A stretch of 64,000 bases of DNA, taken from Providencia sp. (GTDB lineage: Bacteria > Pseudomonadota > Gammaproteobacteria > Enterobacterales > Enterobacteriaceae). Under the pieces are notes generated by a model that was given only the letters and a program-made list of their open reading frames with translations, searched no databases and was not told the DNA's origin. The position numbers were made by a program, and so were the translations under genes. The stretch is taken from the NCBI RefSeq assembly GCF_003533305.1, contig NZ_DOEH01000005.1, forward strand, positions 1 through 64,000, in the 5' to 3' direction. This document shows positions 56,158 through 64,000 of the stretch, piece by piece (the stretch's first letter is position 1; every line of letters begins with the position of its first letter).

Positions 56158-57585
56158 ATGAGTACTGAAATTAAAGCCCAAGTAGTCGTACTTGGTGCAG
56201 GCCCTGCAGGATATTCTGCGGCTTTCCGTTGCGCTGACTTAGGTTTAGAAACTGTTTTGGTTGAGCGTTATTCAACTCTAGGTGGAGTTTGTTTAAACGT
56301 GGGTTGTATCCCATCTAAAGCTTTGTTGCATGTTGCAAAAGTGATCGAAGAAGCTAAAGCTTTAGCTGAACATGGTATCGTTTTTGGTGAGCCAAAAACT
56401 GACATTACCAAAGTTCGTATGTGGAAAGAAAAAGTTATCAATCAGTTAACTGGCGGCTTAGCAGGTATGGCTAAAGGTCGTAAAGTTACCGTGGTTAATG
56501 GTTTTGGTAAATTTACAGGTGCAAACACACTGGTAGTTGACGGTGAAAACGGCAGCACAACAATTAATTTTGATAATGCTATTATTGCTGCGGGCTCACG
56601 TCCTATTCAGTTGCCATTCATTCCTCATGAAGATTCACGCATTTGGGACTCAACCGATGCGTTAGAGCTGAAAGAAGTTCCAGAGCGTCTGCTAGTTATG
56701 GGTGGTGGTATCATCGGTCTAGAAATGGGGACTGTGTACCATGCTCTAGGTTCTCAAATCGATGTTGTTGAAATGTTTGATCAAGTCATCCCTGCGGCTG
56801 ACAAAGACGTAGTTAAAGTCTTCACCAAGCAAATCAGCAAGAAATTCAATCTGCTATTAGAAACTAAAGTAACAGCTGTTGAAGCAAAAGAAGACGGCAT
56901 TTATGTTTCTATGGAAGGCAAAAAAGCCTCAGCAGAACCACAACGTTATGATGCGGTATTAGTCGCTATCGGTCGTGTACCTAATGGTAAAAACTTAGAT
57001 GCAGGTCAAGCAGGCGTTGAAGTTGACGATCGTGGATTTATCCATGTTGACAAACAAATGCGCACTAACGTACCTCATATCTTTGCTATCGGCGATATCG
57101 TCGGTCAACCAATGTTGGCTCACAAAGGTGTTCATGAAGGTCACGTGGCAGCAGAAGTTATTTCTGGTCTGAAACATTATTTCGACCCTAAAGTTATTCC
57201 ATCAATTGCTTACACTGAGCCAGAAGTCGCTTGGGTTGGTTTGACTGAAAAAGAAGCGAAAGAAAAGAATATCAGCTATGAAGTTGCAACATTCCCATGG
57301 GCTGCATCTGGCCGTGCGATTGCATCAGATTGTGCTGAAGGTATGACTAAGCTGATTTTCGACAAACAAACTAACCGTGTTATCGGTGGTGCTGTTGTTG
57401 GTGTTAACGGTGGTGAATTACTGGGCGAAATCGGCTTAGCAATTGAAATGGGTTGTGATGCTGAAGACCTCGCATTGACTATCCATGCTCACCCGACATT
57501 ATATGAATCAATCGGTATGGCTGCTGAAATTTATGAAGGTAGCATTACTGATTTACCGAACGCTAAAGCGAAAAAGAAAAAATAA
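56158..57585 (+). CDS. lpd: Dihydrolipoamide dehydrogenase Lpd (E3)
   Basis: FAD/NAD flavoprotein that reoxidises lipoyl groups in pyruvate and 2-oxoglutarate dehydrogenases and the glycine cleavage system. The start MSTEIKAQ at 56158, after GAGGTC, gives 475 residues (E. coli 474). FAD-binding GAGPAG is at 13-18, the redox disulfide Cys45-Cys50 in GGVCLNVGCIPSK, the NAD-binding MGGGIIGLEMG near 180, and the C-terminal His-Glu dyad in HAHPTLYES. A longer frame from 56089 is in the intergenic region and not conserved. Confidence 0.97.
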   Translation: MSTEIKAQVVVLGAGPAGYSAAFRCADLGLETVLVERYSTLGGVCLNVGCIPSKALLHVAKVIEEAKALAEHGIVFGEPKTDITKVRMWKEKVINQLTGGLAGMAKGRKVTVVNGFGKFTGANTLVVDGENGSTTINFDNAIIAAGSRPIQLPFIPHEDSRIWDSTDALELKEVPERLLVMGGGIIGLEMGTVYHALGSQIDVVEMFDQVIPAADKDVVKVFTKQISKKFNLLLETKVTAVEAKEDGIYVSMEGKKASAEPQRYDAVLVAIGRVPNGKNLDAGQAGVEVDDRGFIHVDKQMRTNVPHIFAIGDIVGQPMLAHKGVHEGHVAAEVISGLKHYFDPKVIPSIAYTEPEVAWVGLTEKEAKEKNISYEVATFPWAASGRAIASDCAEGMTKLIFDKQTNRVIGGAVVGVNGGELLGEIGLAIEMGCDAEDLALTIHAHPTLYESIGMAAEIYEGSITDLPNAKAKKKK

Positions 57586-57648
57586 TTTTTTTTATTAGCG
57601 AATAGTAAACAGCATCTCTAGTGTGTTGTTTATTTATAAAGTGAATAG

Positions 57649-57678
57649 AAGCCAATGTGGAAACACATTGGCTTTTTT
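57649..57678 (+). terminator. Intrinsic terminator of lpd
   Basis: AGCCAATGTG (57650-57659) pairs perfectly with CACATTGGCT (57664-57673) around GAAA and runs into six Ts. Confidence 0.93.
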
Positions 57679-57863
57679 GTATTTATAGCAATAAAAAAGA
57701 TAAATTCATCTTTATAATTTTATTTAAATTAATCAATTGAAAATAATTGTTTAATTTTTAAGTTAATAACTATTATGAAAACAACGGTTAGTTGACTATA
57801 ACAGTTTTAAATTCTAATTTGCTTATTCTGTTTTTTATTTATAGCTAATAAGGATATTAGTTT

Positions 57864-58298
57864 ATGGGAATAATGGAACATGTAGAATCGATGACGGTAG
57901 TTGGAAGTAATTCTCGGCCTAGTAATGACTATTCATATTTTAATAATTTTTCTGATGATATTCATGATGAAACAGATTTGACTGATCACTATGATAATTT
58001 GAAAAATATTTTACATGATAATTATGATGAAAAAGAATCAGCATCGAGTGATGAACGTATTTACTATCATAAGACCAAGCCTTCACAAGATGGGGTAAAC
58101 TTAAATAAAGACACGCGAAGGTCAAACCAAGAATTACTTGAAGATAAGATTGAAACATTGAAAGGGACAGTTCGTAGTATTGAAAGCTCACATGAATGGA
58201 AGTTTTTAACAGATCCTCAAAAATACCCCTGTACATATCAATGGAAATTTCATTCTAAAACAGCCGAAGAAAAGATAGTATCTTTTGGAAAACAATAA
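57864..58298 (+). CDS. Unknown acidic protein, accessory cluster gene 1
   Basis: Not recognised. The 144 residues are hydrophilic and acidic: about residues 17-65 are rich in Asp, Asn, Ser and Tyr and look disordered. They are followed by a charged helix (LLEDKIETLKGTVRSIE) and a C-terminal YQWKFHSKTAEEK. There is no signal peptide or membrane segment. A good ribosome site (AAGGA) precedes the ATG. It follows the lpd terminator, and the next gene begins 16 bases downstream, so the two probably form an operon. A secreted effector or partner protein is possible but unproven. Confidence 0.6.
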   Translation: MGIMEHVESMTVVGSNSRPSNDYSYFNNFSDDIHDETDLTDHYDNLKNILHDNYDEKESASSDERIYYHKTKPSQDGVNLNKDTRRSNQELLEDKIETLKGTVRSIESSHEWKFLTDPQKYPCTYQWKFHSKTAEEKIVSFGKQ

Positions 58299-58314
58299 TA
58301 GAGAGGAATACGTT

Positions 58315-58638
58315 ATGTGGCATGATTTAAACATTAAAAATGTGGGCCGTATAGAGAAAACAGTTGCTGAATTCACGATTACGATGATCCCTATTTTGCC
58401 TTATTCAAAAATGAAAGTGAAAATTTATGAAAGCCAATCCGGAAATTTTACTGGAATGACTGATTTGGCAATAAAAAGAAAATTTGATGGTTCTCCCGAA
58501 TGTGCTATTGGATATGGAGATACTATTGAAGAGGCACTAGAAGACACTATCCTCTATTTTAATAAAATGCTAAGTCAAGATGGTTTTACTGAATTAACAG
58601 AAGACGACATTAGTTATGCAGAGTGGTCAGATTTTTAA
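58315..58638 (+). CDS. Unknown small protein, immunity-like, accessory cluster gene 2
   Basis: A 107-residue acidic protein starting MWHDLNIKNVG at 58315 behind GAGAGGAA; an in-frame start ten codons earlier overlaps the previous gene. It has no signal peptide. The pattern of a beta-rich N terminus, FDGSPECAIGYGDTIEEALEDTILYF and an acidic tail is like small immunity proteins of polymorphic toxin systems, but I cannot assign a family. It sits 16 bases after gene 1. Confidence 0.6.
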   Translation: MWHDLNIKNVGRIEKTVAEFTITMIPILPYSKMKVKIYESQSGNFTGMTDLAIKRKFDGSPECAIGYGDTIEEALEDTILYFNKMLSQDGFTELTEDDISYAEWSDF

Positions 58639-58862
58639 AAGTTAAAAGATCCCAGCTCTGCTCTAGAGGCCCTTTAACTGTCTTACTCCTCTTATCCAGC
58701 CGGATATCAGTTGTCCGGCTTAGAGGTAAGCTATAGTTGCTTCCCTCCTCGAACTAAGAATAGATTTGATGTGTCTGGAAATCGAGTATTAGTTCATTAT
58801 TTTCAAAGATAAAGCGGTAGAGTTATTAATGTAAAAGTAAAATCCGGTTGGAGTAATATTTG
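58639..58862. other. Gap with a hairpin inside the accessory cluster
   Basis: AGCCGGA (58698-58704) and TCCGGCT (58714-58720) pair, flanked by CTTACTCCTCT and AGAGGTAAG that extend the stem imperfectly. It may end the two-gene unit. No coding frame is supported in this 224-base gap. Confidence 0.5.
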
Positions 58863-59206
58863 ATGAAAATTTGCTACAGTATTAATGATAAACATGCAGA
58901 TAAATTTATAAGTTTTTTAGCTTTGGGTGTATTAACTGCACTAGAAAAAAGTTGATATCAATTGATGAAGCTGAGGGGGATATTTTTAAACCTTATTTAG
59001 CCAAGTTATTAGAGCAAGCTGGTTCTACGAAAAAATTGATTGAAATAATCAATCTAGGTTGTGAACTTGAAGATGTAGAAAGTTTATATCCAGAAAATCT
59101 TCAAGCACAAATTGAAGACTTATTAAGTAAATCACTAACAGTAATTTCGCAGAGTGAGAATTTTGGCCGGTTAATTGATAGGGAAATTAAAATCGTCGAA
59201 GATTGA
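58863..59206 (+). pseudogene. Frameshifted small gene, DUF3969-like
   Basis: An ATG at 58863 opens MKICYSINDKHADKFISFLALG...TALEK and meets a TGA at 58953. The coding sense continues in another frame as LISIDEAEGDIFKPYLAKLLE to 59206. Adding one A to the A6 run at 58945-58950 joins the halves into one protein of about 114 residues (TALEKKLISIDEAEG). The joined product is acidic and helical and reminds me of DUF3969 proteins found with polymorphic toxins; this is from memory. Either a true frameshift, a slippage site, or a sequencing error in a homopolymer. Confidence 0.65.
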
Positions 59207-59381
59207 TTTTATAGTAGTTTATAGACGTAATCAGGATTTTTGATAGTCAAGGTTATCTTAAAAATACAGCCCATAATACAGTTAGGAAGCGAGTTATTGA
59301 TGGGCGTATTAAACATTAAAGAAGAAATTTAAAATATTTGAAAATAATATAAATGAAATTGGAAATGGTAAAGGTTAAAAC

Positions 59382-59666
59382 ATGAAAATAGAACTTAGTT
59401 TACTGGAAGAGGCTGTAGTAACCATTTTCAAAGAAATGAAAGAGCAGGGAGTAGATGATATTGACCTAGATTTAGATTTTTATTGGAACGTACCTTCAGA
59501 GTTTATTTATGATGTTTATAATGAGCCTCCTCGATTAGACATTGGGCAGTTGGAAGATGATTATGAAACTTTATGCAAAGCTAAAGAAAAAGAGCTCCTA
59601 GTAAAGTATAACTTAAAAAATATATCTATAATCTTTCGGTATTTAGCTGAGAAAGATTCAGCATAA
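59382..59666 (+). CDS. Unknown small acidic protein, accessory cluster gene 4
   Basis: A 94-residue acidic protein (KEMKEQGVDDIDLDLDFYWNVPSEF) with no signal peptide or membrane segment. The ATG is preceded by GGTAAAGG at somewhat long spacing. Its size and charge fit orphan immunity proteins, and it lies last in the cluster of small genes. The family is not recognised. A hairpin at 59685-59725 follows. Confidence 0.55.
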   Translation: MKIELSLLEEAVVTIFKEMKEQGVDDIDLDLDFYWNVPSEFIYDVYNEPPRLDIGQLEDDYETLCKAKEKELLVKYNLKNISIIFRYLAEKDSA

Positions 59667-59684
59667 TCTGAATTGATAACCTTA

Positions 59685-59725
59685 AGTGTGTAAGCCATGA
59701 CAACTTAGGTCATTATTTACACACT
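59685..59725. terminator. Hairpin after the accessory cluster
   Basis: AGTGTGTAA (59685-59693) pairs with TTACACACT (59717-59725), and inside it ATGAC with GTCAT. The T-tract is poor. The remaining bases to 59994 are AT-rich with no supported gene. Confidence 0.5.
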
Positions 59726-59994
59726 GATTAACTGGTTTTTAATTGTTAACTAAGCTGATCTCTATCGCTATTTTAATTTATGTTTCCAATTTTGTTGAAG
59801 GGTTAGCTTTGCATCACGTATGCAGTGGCTGAATCTCTACCTGACTAGAGTGTAGATTATTAAATTAATAGAAATGTTTAAAATTTAAACAGAGATATAC
59901 AAAAAGTATAAATATTGTTTTTTTGATTTTAACCATCTTAGTTATAATTTAGGAACATTTTTAATAATTTCAATTAACCTCACCTTGAAAATAA

Positions 59995-60708
59995 TTAGTG
60001 CTCAATAGAAACAGAATGCACGTGAGCAAGATTTTTTAGTGAAAGGTAAAATTCAGGTAGAGTGATTCGTTGTCTGATAGTCAGTTTTAAACTCACTTCA
60101 ACACGCTGTTTTTTAACATCACGAATATTAAGATTATCAATTATATCTCGAGTGAGTTTTAGATGGTCTATTAATATAGGAACACCTTGAACGCTGTCAA
60201 AAAGCATTCTTACCTTTAATTTCCCTAATCGTTGCCTTTTAAATTGAAATAACACAATTTGTGGCCTTATCATAATGGCAATAAAAAATAGTACGGTGAC
60301 AATTACAGCTTGTAGATAAAACCCGTTACCACAAGCGATTCCTATCCCAGCTGAAGCCCAGACAATTGCGGCGGTTGTTAGTCCTGAGATAGCATCATCA
60401 CTTCTGTGCATGATGACTCCGGCGCCTAAAAAGCCGATTCCACTGACAATTTGTGCAGCTAAACGCATTGGGTCACTGCGTATATTGTCAGAAATTCCGG
60501 CGTAGTACTCCGCAGATTGGATAGAAACAATAGTTAAAAGACAGCTTGCAACAGAAATGATGACACAGGTCGTGAATCCTACTGGTTTACCTTTAGATTC
60601 TCTTTCTAAGCCAAGTAATCCACCCAATATAAATGAGGCAACGAGTTTTATGATAATGGAGACAGAAACTAAATTAGTGCCATTTAAATAGCTCATCATT
60701 GTTATCAT
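59995..60708 (-). CDS. MgtC/SapB family membrane protein
   Basis: A 237-residue protein with an N-terminal MgtC-type membrane domain of four to five helices. It contains the conserved GGLLGLERESKGKPVGFTT, RLAAQIVSGIGFLGAGVIM and GLTTAAIVWASAGIGIACG. A soluble C-terminal domain (about 160-237) resembles the ACT-like domain of MgtC. MgtC proteins affect survival in macrophages and low magnesium by acting on ATP synthase and other targets. Whether this is the virulence MgtC or a housekeeping paralogue cannot be told. No mgtB transporter gene is adjacent. Confidence 0.88.
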   Translation of the reverse strand: MITMMSYLNGTNLVSVSIIIKLVASFILGGLLGLERESKGKPVGFTTCVIISVASCLLTIVSIQSAEYYAGISDNIRSDPMRLAAQIVSGIGFLGAGVIMHRSDDAISGLTTAAIVWASAGIGIACGNGFYLQAVIVTVLFFIAIMIRPQIVLFQFKRQRLGKLKVRMLFDSVQGVPILIDHLKLTRDIIDNLNIRDVKKQRVEVSLKLTIRQRITLPEFYLSLKNLAHVHSVSIEH

Positions 60709-60744
60709 ATTAAATATCTCGTTGCCTCTAGGAATAAATATGGG

Positions 60745-61968
60745 TTATATGTTTTTGACTTCTTTTAATTTCTTGCTGACATCATCTTTAAAGAAAATGA
60801 AGAAGAAAACGGCAACTACAGCGGCAATACCTGCCGGAATGTACCAGAATGACTGCCATTGCGGTAATGCAGCAGAACCTGTTTCAGTGACTGTATTATT
60901 GAAAATTGCACCGCAAACAGTAGAGGCAAAGAGCAAACCAATACCATTGGAAACAATGAATCTCAGTCCTTGAGCTTGTGCGCGAATTTCTGGTTTAGCT
61001 TTGCGGTCCACATAAATATCGCCTGCTGTGAAGAAGAAATCCCAACATAAACCTTGCAGTACCAAACCAATCACAATATAGACTAAGCTGGCATCAACAG
61101 CGGCATGAGCAAAGAATAGTGAGCGTATAATCCAAGAGACTGCACCGAGCAATAAGGTAAATTTAAAGCCAAATTTTAATAAGAAAAATGATAAAACAAA
61201 CATAAACATGACTTCAAATGCAACACCGATTTGCATAATAGAAGCTGCATTGTTAAAGCCAAGAGCTTTGATAAAAACGGGGATATACGCCGAATATGCA
61301 GTTTTAGGGATCATTAACACAAAGATACTTAACATCAGAATAGTAAAATATTTATCTTTAAATAATGAGAGTGCATCAAGGAACAGTAAATCACGTATAG
61401 AGAACGGTTTGCCTTTTGCTTTTGGTGGTGTATTTGGCAGTGTAAAACAGTAAAGGCCTAAGATCACAGCGGCACCGGAGGCAATATACCAAGTCATTGT
61501 GCTGCCTGAAAAACCCATTTCGCCTAAAATAAAGCCAATCGTCATAAAGCCAAATGTGCCAAATACGCGAATAATAGGGAAGTATTTAACACCATTTATA
61601 TGGGTGAAGCTGATGCTATTTGATAATGCAGTTGTTGGATAAAATAGTAGGCCGACAATAAAGATCATAAAGAGGGTCATTGTCGTATTTTGCGCTTCAA
61701 CAAATTGAGGGACGCAGAGGATCACGGCAGCGTTAATTAAGTGAAGAATTGCCATGACTTTTTGTGAAGCAAAGAAACGGTCGGCAATCATACCTATCAA
61801 TAATGGCGAGATAAGTGTTGCGACACCTAAAAGTGCATAGGCATCACCAATGATTGCAGCCATTCCATAGGTGCTAAGAACTAAGCCCATCGTCATATTC
61901 CATGCACCTTGCATAAAATATTGGACGAACATCATGATAAGTAATCTAGGTGTTGTTTTAAAGTCCAT
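60745..61968 (-). CDS. MFS transporter, nucleoside:H+ symporter family
   Basis: A 407-residue inner-membrane protein with about twelve helices. Family features shared with NupG, XapB and YegT include the N-terminal MFVQYFMQGAWN, LFYPTTALSNSISF, FPIIRVFGTFGF, IASGAAVILGLYCFTLPNTPP and DIYVDRKAKPEIRAQAQGL. The start at 61968 is chosen because GAGGGCGAAAGC precedes it; an in-frame extension to 62037 runs into the upstream gene. It starts 11 bases after the PhnP-like gene stop, so the two are probably co-transcribed under the nearby LacI-family regulator. The substrate is likely a nucleoside or related glycoside. Confidence 0.88.
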   Translation of the reverse strand: MDFKTTPRLLIMMFVQYFMQGAWNMTMGLVLSTYGMAAIIGDAYALLGVATLISPLLIGMIADRFFASQKVMAILHLINAAVILCVPQFVEAQNTTMTLFMIFIVGLLFYPTTALSNSISFTHINGVKYFPIIRVFGTFGFMTIGFILGEMGFSGSTMTWYIASGAAVILGLYCFTLPNTPPKAKGKPFSIRDLLFLDALSLFKDKYFTILMLSIFVLMIPKTAYSAYIPVFIKALGFNNAASIMQIGVAFEVMFMFVLSFFLLKFGFKFTLLLGAVSWIIRSLFFAHAAVDASLVYIVIGLVLQGLCWDFFFTAGDIYVDRKAKPEIRAQAQGLRFIVSNGIGLLFASTVCGAIFNNTVTETGSAALPQWQSFWYIPAGIAAVVAVFFFIFFKDDVSKKLKEVKNI

Positions 61969-61979
61969 GCTTTCGCCCT

Positions 61980-62801
61980 CTATTGTGACGTCATTGTATA
62001 TCCGTCGTATGCAACGCGGATATTTTTTGGAGTACAAAACTCTTCCATTGCACTATGAGATAAATTACTCGTATGTGAAATATGGGAAAGTGCGAGTTGG
62101 GTATCTTGATTGATACAACCCATATCGATGAGGCGTTGTTGAGCATCAAAGATAGTTTCAAAACTCATATGGTTATCTGAGCGGGAATTACCGTTAAAGC
62201 CGTAAGTGCATTCCAATACGATCAAATCTAATTGTTTACCTGATAGCCATTGCCAAGTCAGTTCTGGAAACCATCCAGAATCATGGCCATAAAACAAACT
62301 GTGACCCTCTTTTTCAATATGATAAACGTAGCAATGCTCCCACTTGGCATGGTTTGCAAGCAATGGTGTGATGTTATAGCCCTGGTGTTGAACAGTTACA
62401 AAAGGCACTAAGCAATGAAAAGCGAAGCGCTCTGGCGTGTAGCCAGGTAATAATGAAATGCACCCGCTAATCGCTTTATCATTACCAAAAATATGCAGAG
62501 GATGATTAGCGGTATGGCTAAAGCCTTCCATGCGACTGTATAACTCACCTGCATTGAAGTGATCTGCATGTGTGTGAGTGAATAATAAACTTTCAATACT
62601 TGTTGCATCCATTTGTTGCATAAGTAATTGAAGGGTAAATGTAGGCGACAAATCAATTAACATGACATCGTCAATGATTGCCGACGAGTGTGTTCGTATC
62701 TCTTTCCCACCAACACTTCTTGCCATTTGACAATGTTCACATCGACAAAATGGGTTTGGAACACTTTCGGATGCTGCCGTCCCTAAGAATTTTATTTTCA
62801 T
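61980..62801 (-). CDS. PhnP-like metallo-beta-lactamase-fold hydrolase
   Basis: A 273-residue MBL-fold protein with the metal motif THTHADH (His76, His78, Asp80, His81). A Cys cluster CRCEHC (19-24) is like the structural zinc site of PhnP, and YGHDSGW and LALSHISHTSN supply further ligands. PhnP opens five-membered cyclic phosphates in phosphonate breakdown, and PhnP-type enzymes also act on 2',3'-cyclic nucleotides. No phn genes are nearby, so the partner transporter suggests a cyclic nucleotide or sugar-phosphate substrate. First gene of the unit. The promoter region contains operator-like repeats. Confidence 0.85.
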   Translation of the reverse strand: MKIKFLGTAASESVPNPFCRCEHCQMARSVGGKEIRTHSSAIIDDVMLIDLSPTFTLQLLMQQMDATSIESLLFTHTHADHFNAGELYSRMEGFSHTANHPLHIFGNDKAISGCISLLPGYTPERFAFHCLVPFVTVQHQGYNITPLLANHAKWEHCYVYHIEKEGHSLFYGHDSGWFPELTWQWLSGKQLDLIVLECTYGFNGNSRSDNHMSFETIFDAQQRLIDMGCINQDTQLALSHISHTSNLSHSAMEEFCTPKNIRVAYDGYTMTSQ

Positions 62802-63268
62802 ATTTTATAATCATCTCTTTTTTGAATCTGGAAATAGCACAATTTTGGTAAATTGAATCGTTCCAATTTAATCTTGTTGTTTAATAATCCCAAGAGAATC
62901 ATTTTAAAAGAGTGATGATGATCATGATCTTATTTGATGTCAATTATAACTAACTGTAATATATGAGTTATTTTTGTAATTGTTTTTATGTGATTATAAG
63001 TGATATTTTTTAATTTAAAATGAATCGTTCCAATTTTTATTTGTTTGATTTTTAAATGCTATTTTTTAGGCAGTGTGATGGTGGGAGTATCTGTTTAATT
63101 AATTGTTTTATAAGGCTAAAGTAAGTTTTTAATGCTTATGGTGATTTTAATAAAAGATTTGAAAAAATGTCATTGTGAATTGAGATTGGATCGAATCATT
63201 CATTATTATTGATGAATCTATAATATTCGGTATTCTGTTGCAGACGACTTCATGAGGTGGATGTATCG
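62802..63268. promoter_or_regulatory. Divergent control region with repeated operator-like sites
   Basis: The 467-base AT-rich gap contains the identical 16-mer TGAATCGTTCCAATTT at 62854-62869 and 63021-63036, 167 bp apart. A related GAATCATTC is at 63193-63201. The core GAATCGTTCC is an imperfect palindrome around CG, as is usual for LacI/GalR-family operators. The sites lie near each start, so control of both directions by the LacI-family protein is likely. Confidence 0.7.
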
Positions 63269-64000
63269 ATGGCAAATATAAAAGATATCGCTAAGCTTGC
63301 TGGTGTTGCCCATGGCACAGTTTCTAATGTGTTAAATAACAAAGGAAATGTGAGTGTTAAAAAGATGGAAGCAGTTTTGGCTGCGGCAAAGCAGATGGGG
63401 TATCAATTAAGCGTAAAAGGGCAGCAGTTACGATCGTCAAATGATCATAAAATTGCTGTTATATTGCCACAGTTAGTGTCTGAAAAATATACCGTGCTTT
63501 TTAATGCTATCAGACAAACGCTACTTAATTATCCAGATATCACCTATGATTTATTCATCACCGATGGCTTAGAATTTAACGAGTTAAAAGTATTAGAGCG
63601 TGTACAGGCGGGAGAATATAAGCAAGTTATTACTGTGACCTGCTTGGATAATGCCAATATTTATTTCGATGCATTACAGATATCGCCTGATGATATTATT
63701 TTTGTTTACCGAAAGCCGATTGATGCACAACGTTTTTTTACCTTAAATTATGACCAACCTATCGACTCTATTGTTGAGTATCTTTTTGATAAACGACTAA
63801 CAAATATAGGTGTTATTGCAGAAGAAAATCATTGGGTAGGAAATCAAAGCTTTGCTACTAAGTTAGAAGAGAAAATTAGAAAGCAAATATCGAATGCTAA
63901 AATTACGATGCAATATTCTTCAGATAATGAAGTGTATAAAGAGGCGTTCAATTTTTTCACCGATTCAACAGCATTGGATGTCATTATTGCTCAGGATACT
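63269..64000 (+). CDS. LacI-family transcriptional regulator (3' end outside the window)
   Basis: An open frame of 244 codons that runs off the window end. The start ATG at 63269 follows GAGGTGG by 8 bases. The N-terminal LacI helix-turn-helix is clear (MANIKDIAKLAGVAHGTVSNVLNN at 1-24), followed by the hinge region and a periplasmic-binding-like effector domain with KIAVILPQLVSEKY and NIGVIAEENHW. It is divergent from the PhnP-like/MFS pair and probably controls it. The ligand is unknown. Confidence 0.9.
   Translation, partial: MANIKDIAKLAGVAHGTVSNVLNNKGNVSVKKMEAVLAAAKQMGYQLSVKGQQLRSSNDHKIAVILPQLVSEKYTVLFNAIRQTLLNYPDITYDLFITDGLEFNELKVLERVQAGEYKQVITVTCLDNANIYFDALQISPDDIIFVYRKPIDAQRFFTLNYDQPIDSIVEYLFDKRLTNIGVIAEENHWVGNQSFATKLEEKIRKQISNAKITMQYSSDNEVYKEAFNFFTDSTALDVIIAQDT

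Overview
The window reads as a chromosomal segment of an enteric gammaproteobacterium of the Morganellaceae, most like Providencia (Proteus is the main alternative). The basis is an AT-rich composition, E. coli-like orthologs throughout, two ERIC-type repeats and E. coli-like operon order broken by rearrangements. The genus is inferred from memory of such sequences; no search was run.

Layout. (1) 1-5.2 kb: tail of an ERIC element, speB, a BudC-like short-chain reductase, an alpha/beta hydrolase, a small helix-hairpin-helix protein, ygdQ and mutH. (2) 5.2-7.9 kb: a cluster of DnaA boxes beside mutH that resembles the replication-control locus DARS2, then sgrR with a divergent, short sgrS-like RNA, then a 127-bp ERIC element where E. 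coli has setA. (3) 7.9-14.5 kb: leuABCD with its leader peptide, attenuator and promoter, then leuO behind a long AT-rich leader holding two hairpins. (4) 14.7-20.3 kb: an acyl-CoA synthetase, ilvIH and cra. (5) 20.8-38.7 kb: the complete dcw cluster from mraZ to lpxC (rsmH, ftsL, ftsI, murE, murF, mraY, murD, ftsW, murG, murC, ddlB, ftsQ, ftsA, ftsZ), packed with overlaps and short gaps. (6) 38.7-44.9 kb: a DUF721 gene, secM-secA, mutT, yacG, zapD and coaE. (7) 45.0-57.7 kb: hofC-hofB-ppdD, ampD, nadC, then pdhR-aceE-aceF-lpd. (8) 57.8-59.7 kb: an accessory cluster of small acidic unknown genes, one broken by a frameshift. (9) 60.0-64.0 kb: an MgtC/SapB family protein, then an MFS nucleoside-type transporter and a PhnP-like hydrolase facing a LacI-family regulator cut by the window edge, with a repeated operator-like sequence between them.

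How the genes work together. The dcw cluster makes peptidoglycan precursors and the divisome; zapD, secA/secM and lpxC extend this envelope and division block. leuABCD, ilvIH and leuO form a branched-chain amino acid block. pdhR-aceEF-lpd encodes pyruvate dehydrogenase behind a perfect PdhR operator. sgrR/sgrS is the phosphosugar-stress switch. The last block looks like a locally regulated uptake and hydrolysis unit.

Most of the window is conserved housekeeping sequence. The parts most worth attention are the DARS2-like locus, the compact sgrS, the leuO leader hairpins, the G10 tract upstream of the pilin gene, the long hairpin before aceE, the small-gene cluster at 57.8-59.7 kb and the LacI/PhnP-like/MFS unit.
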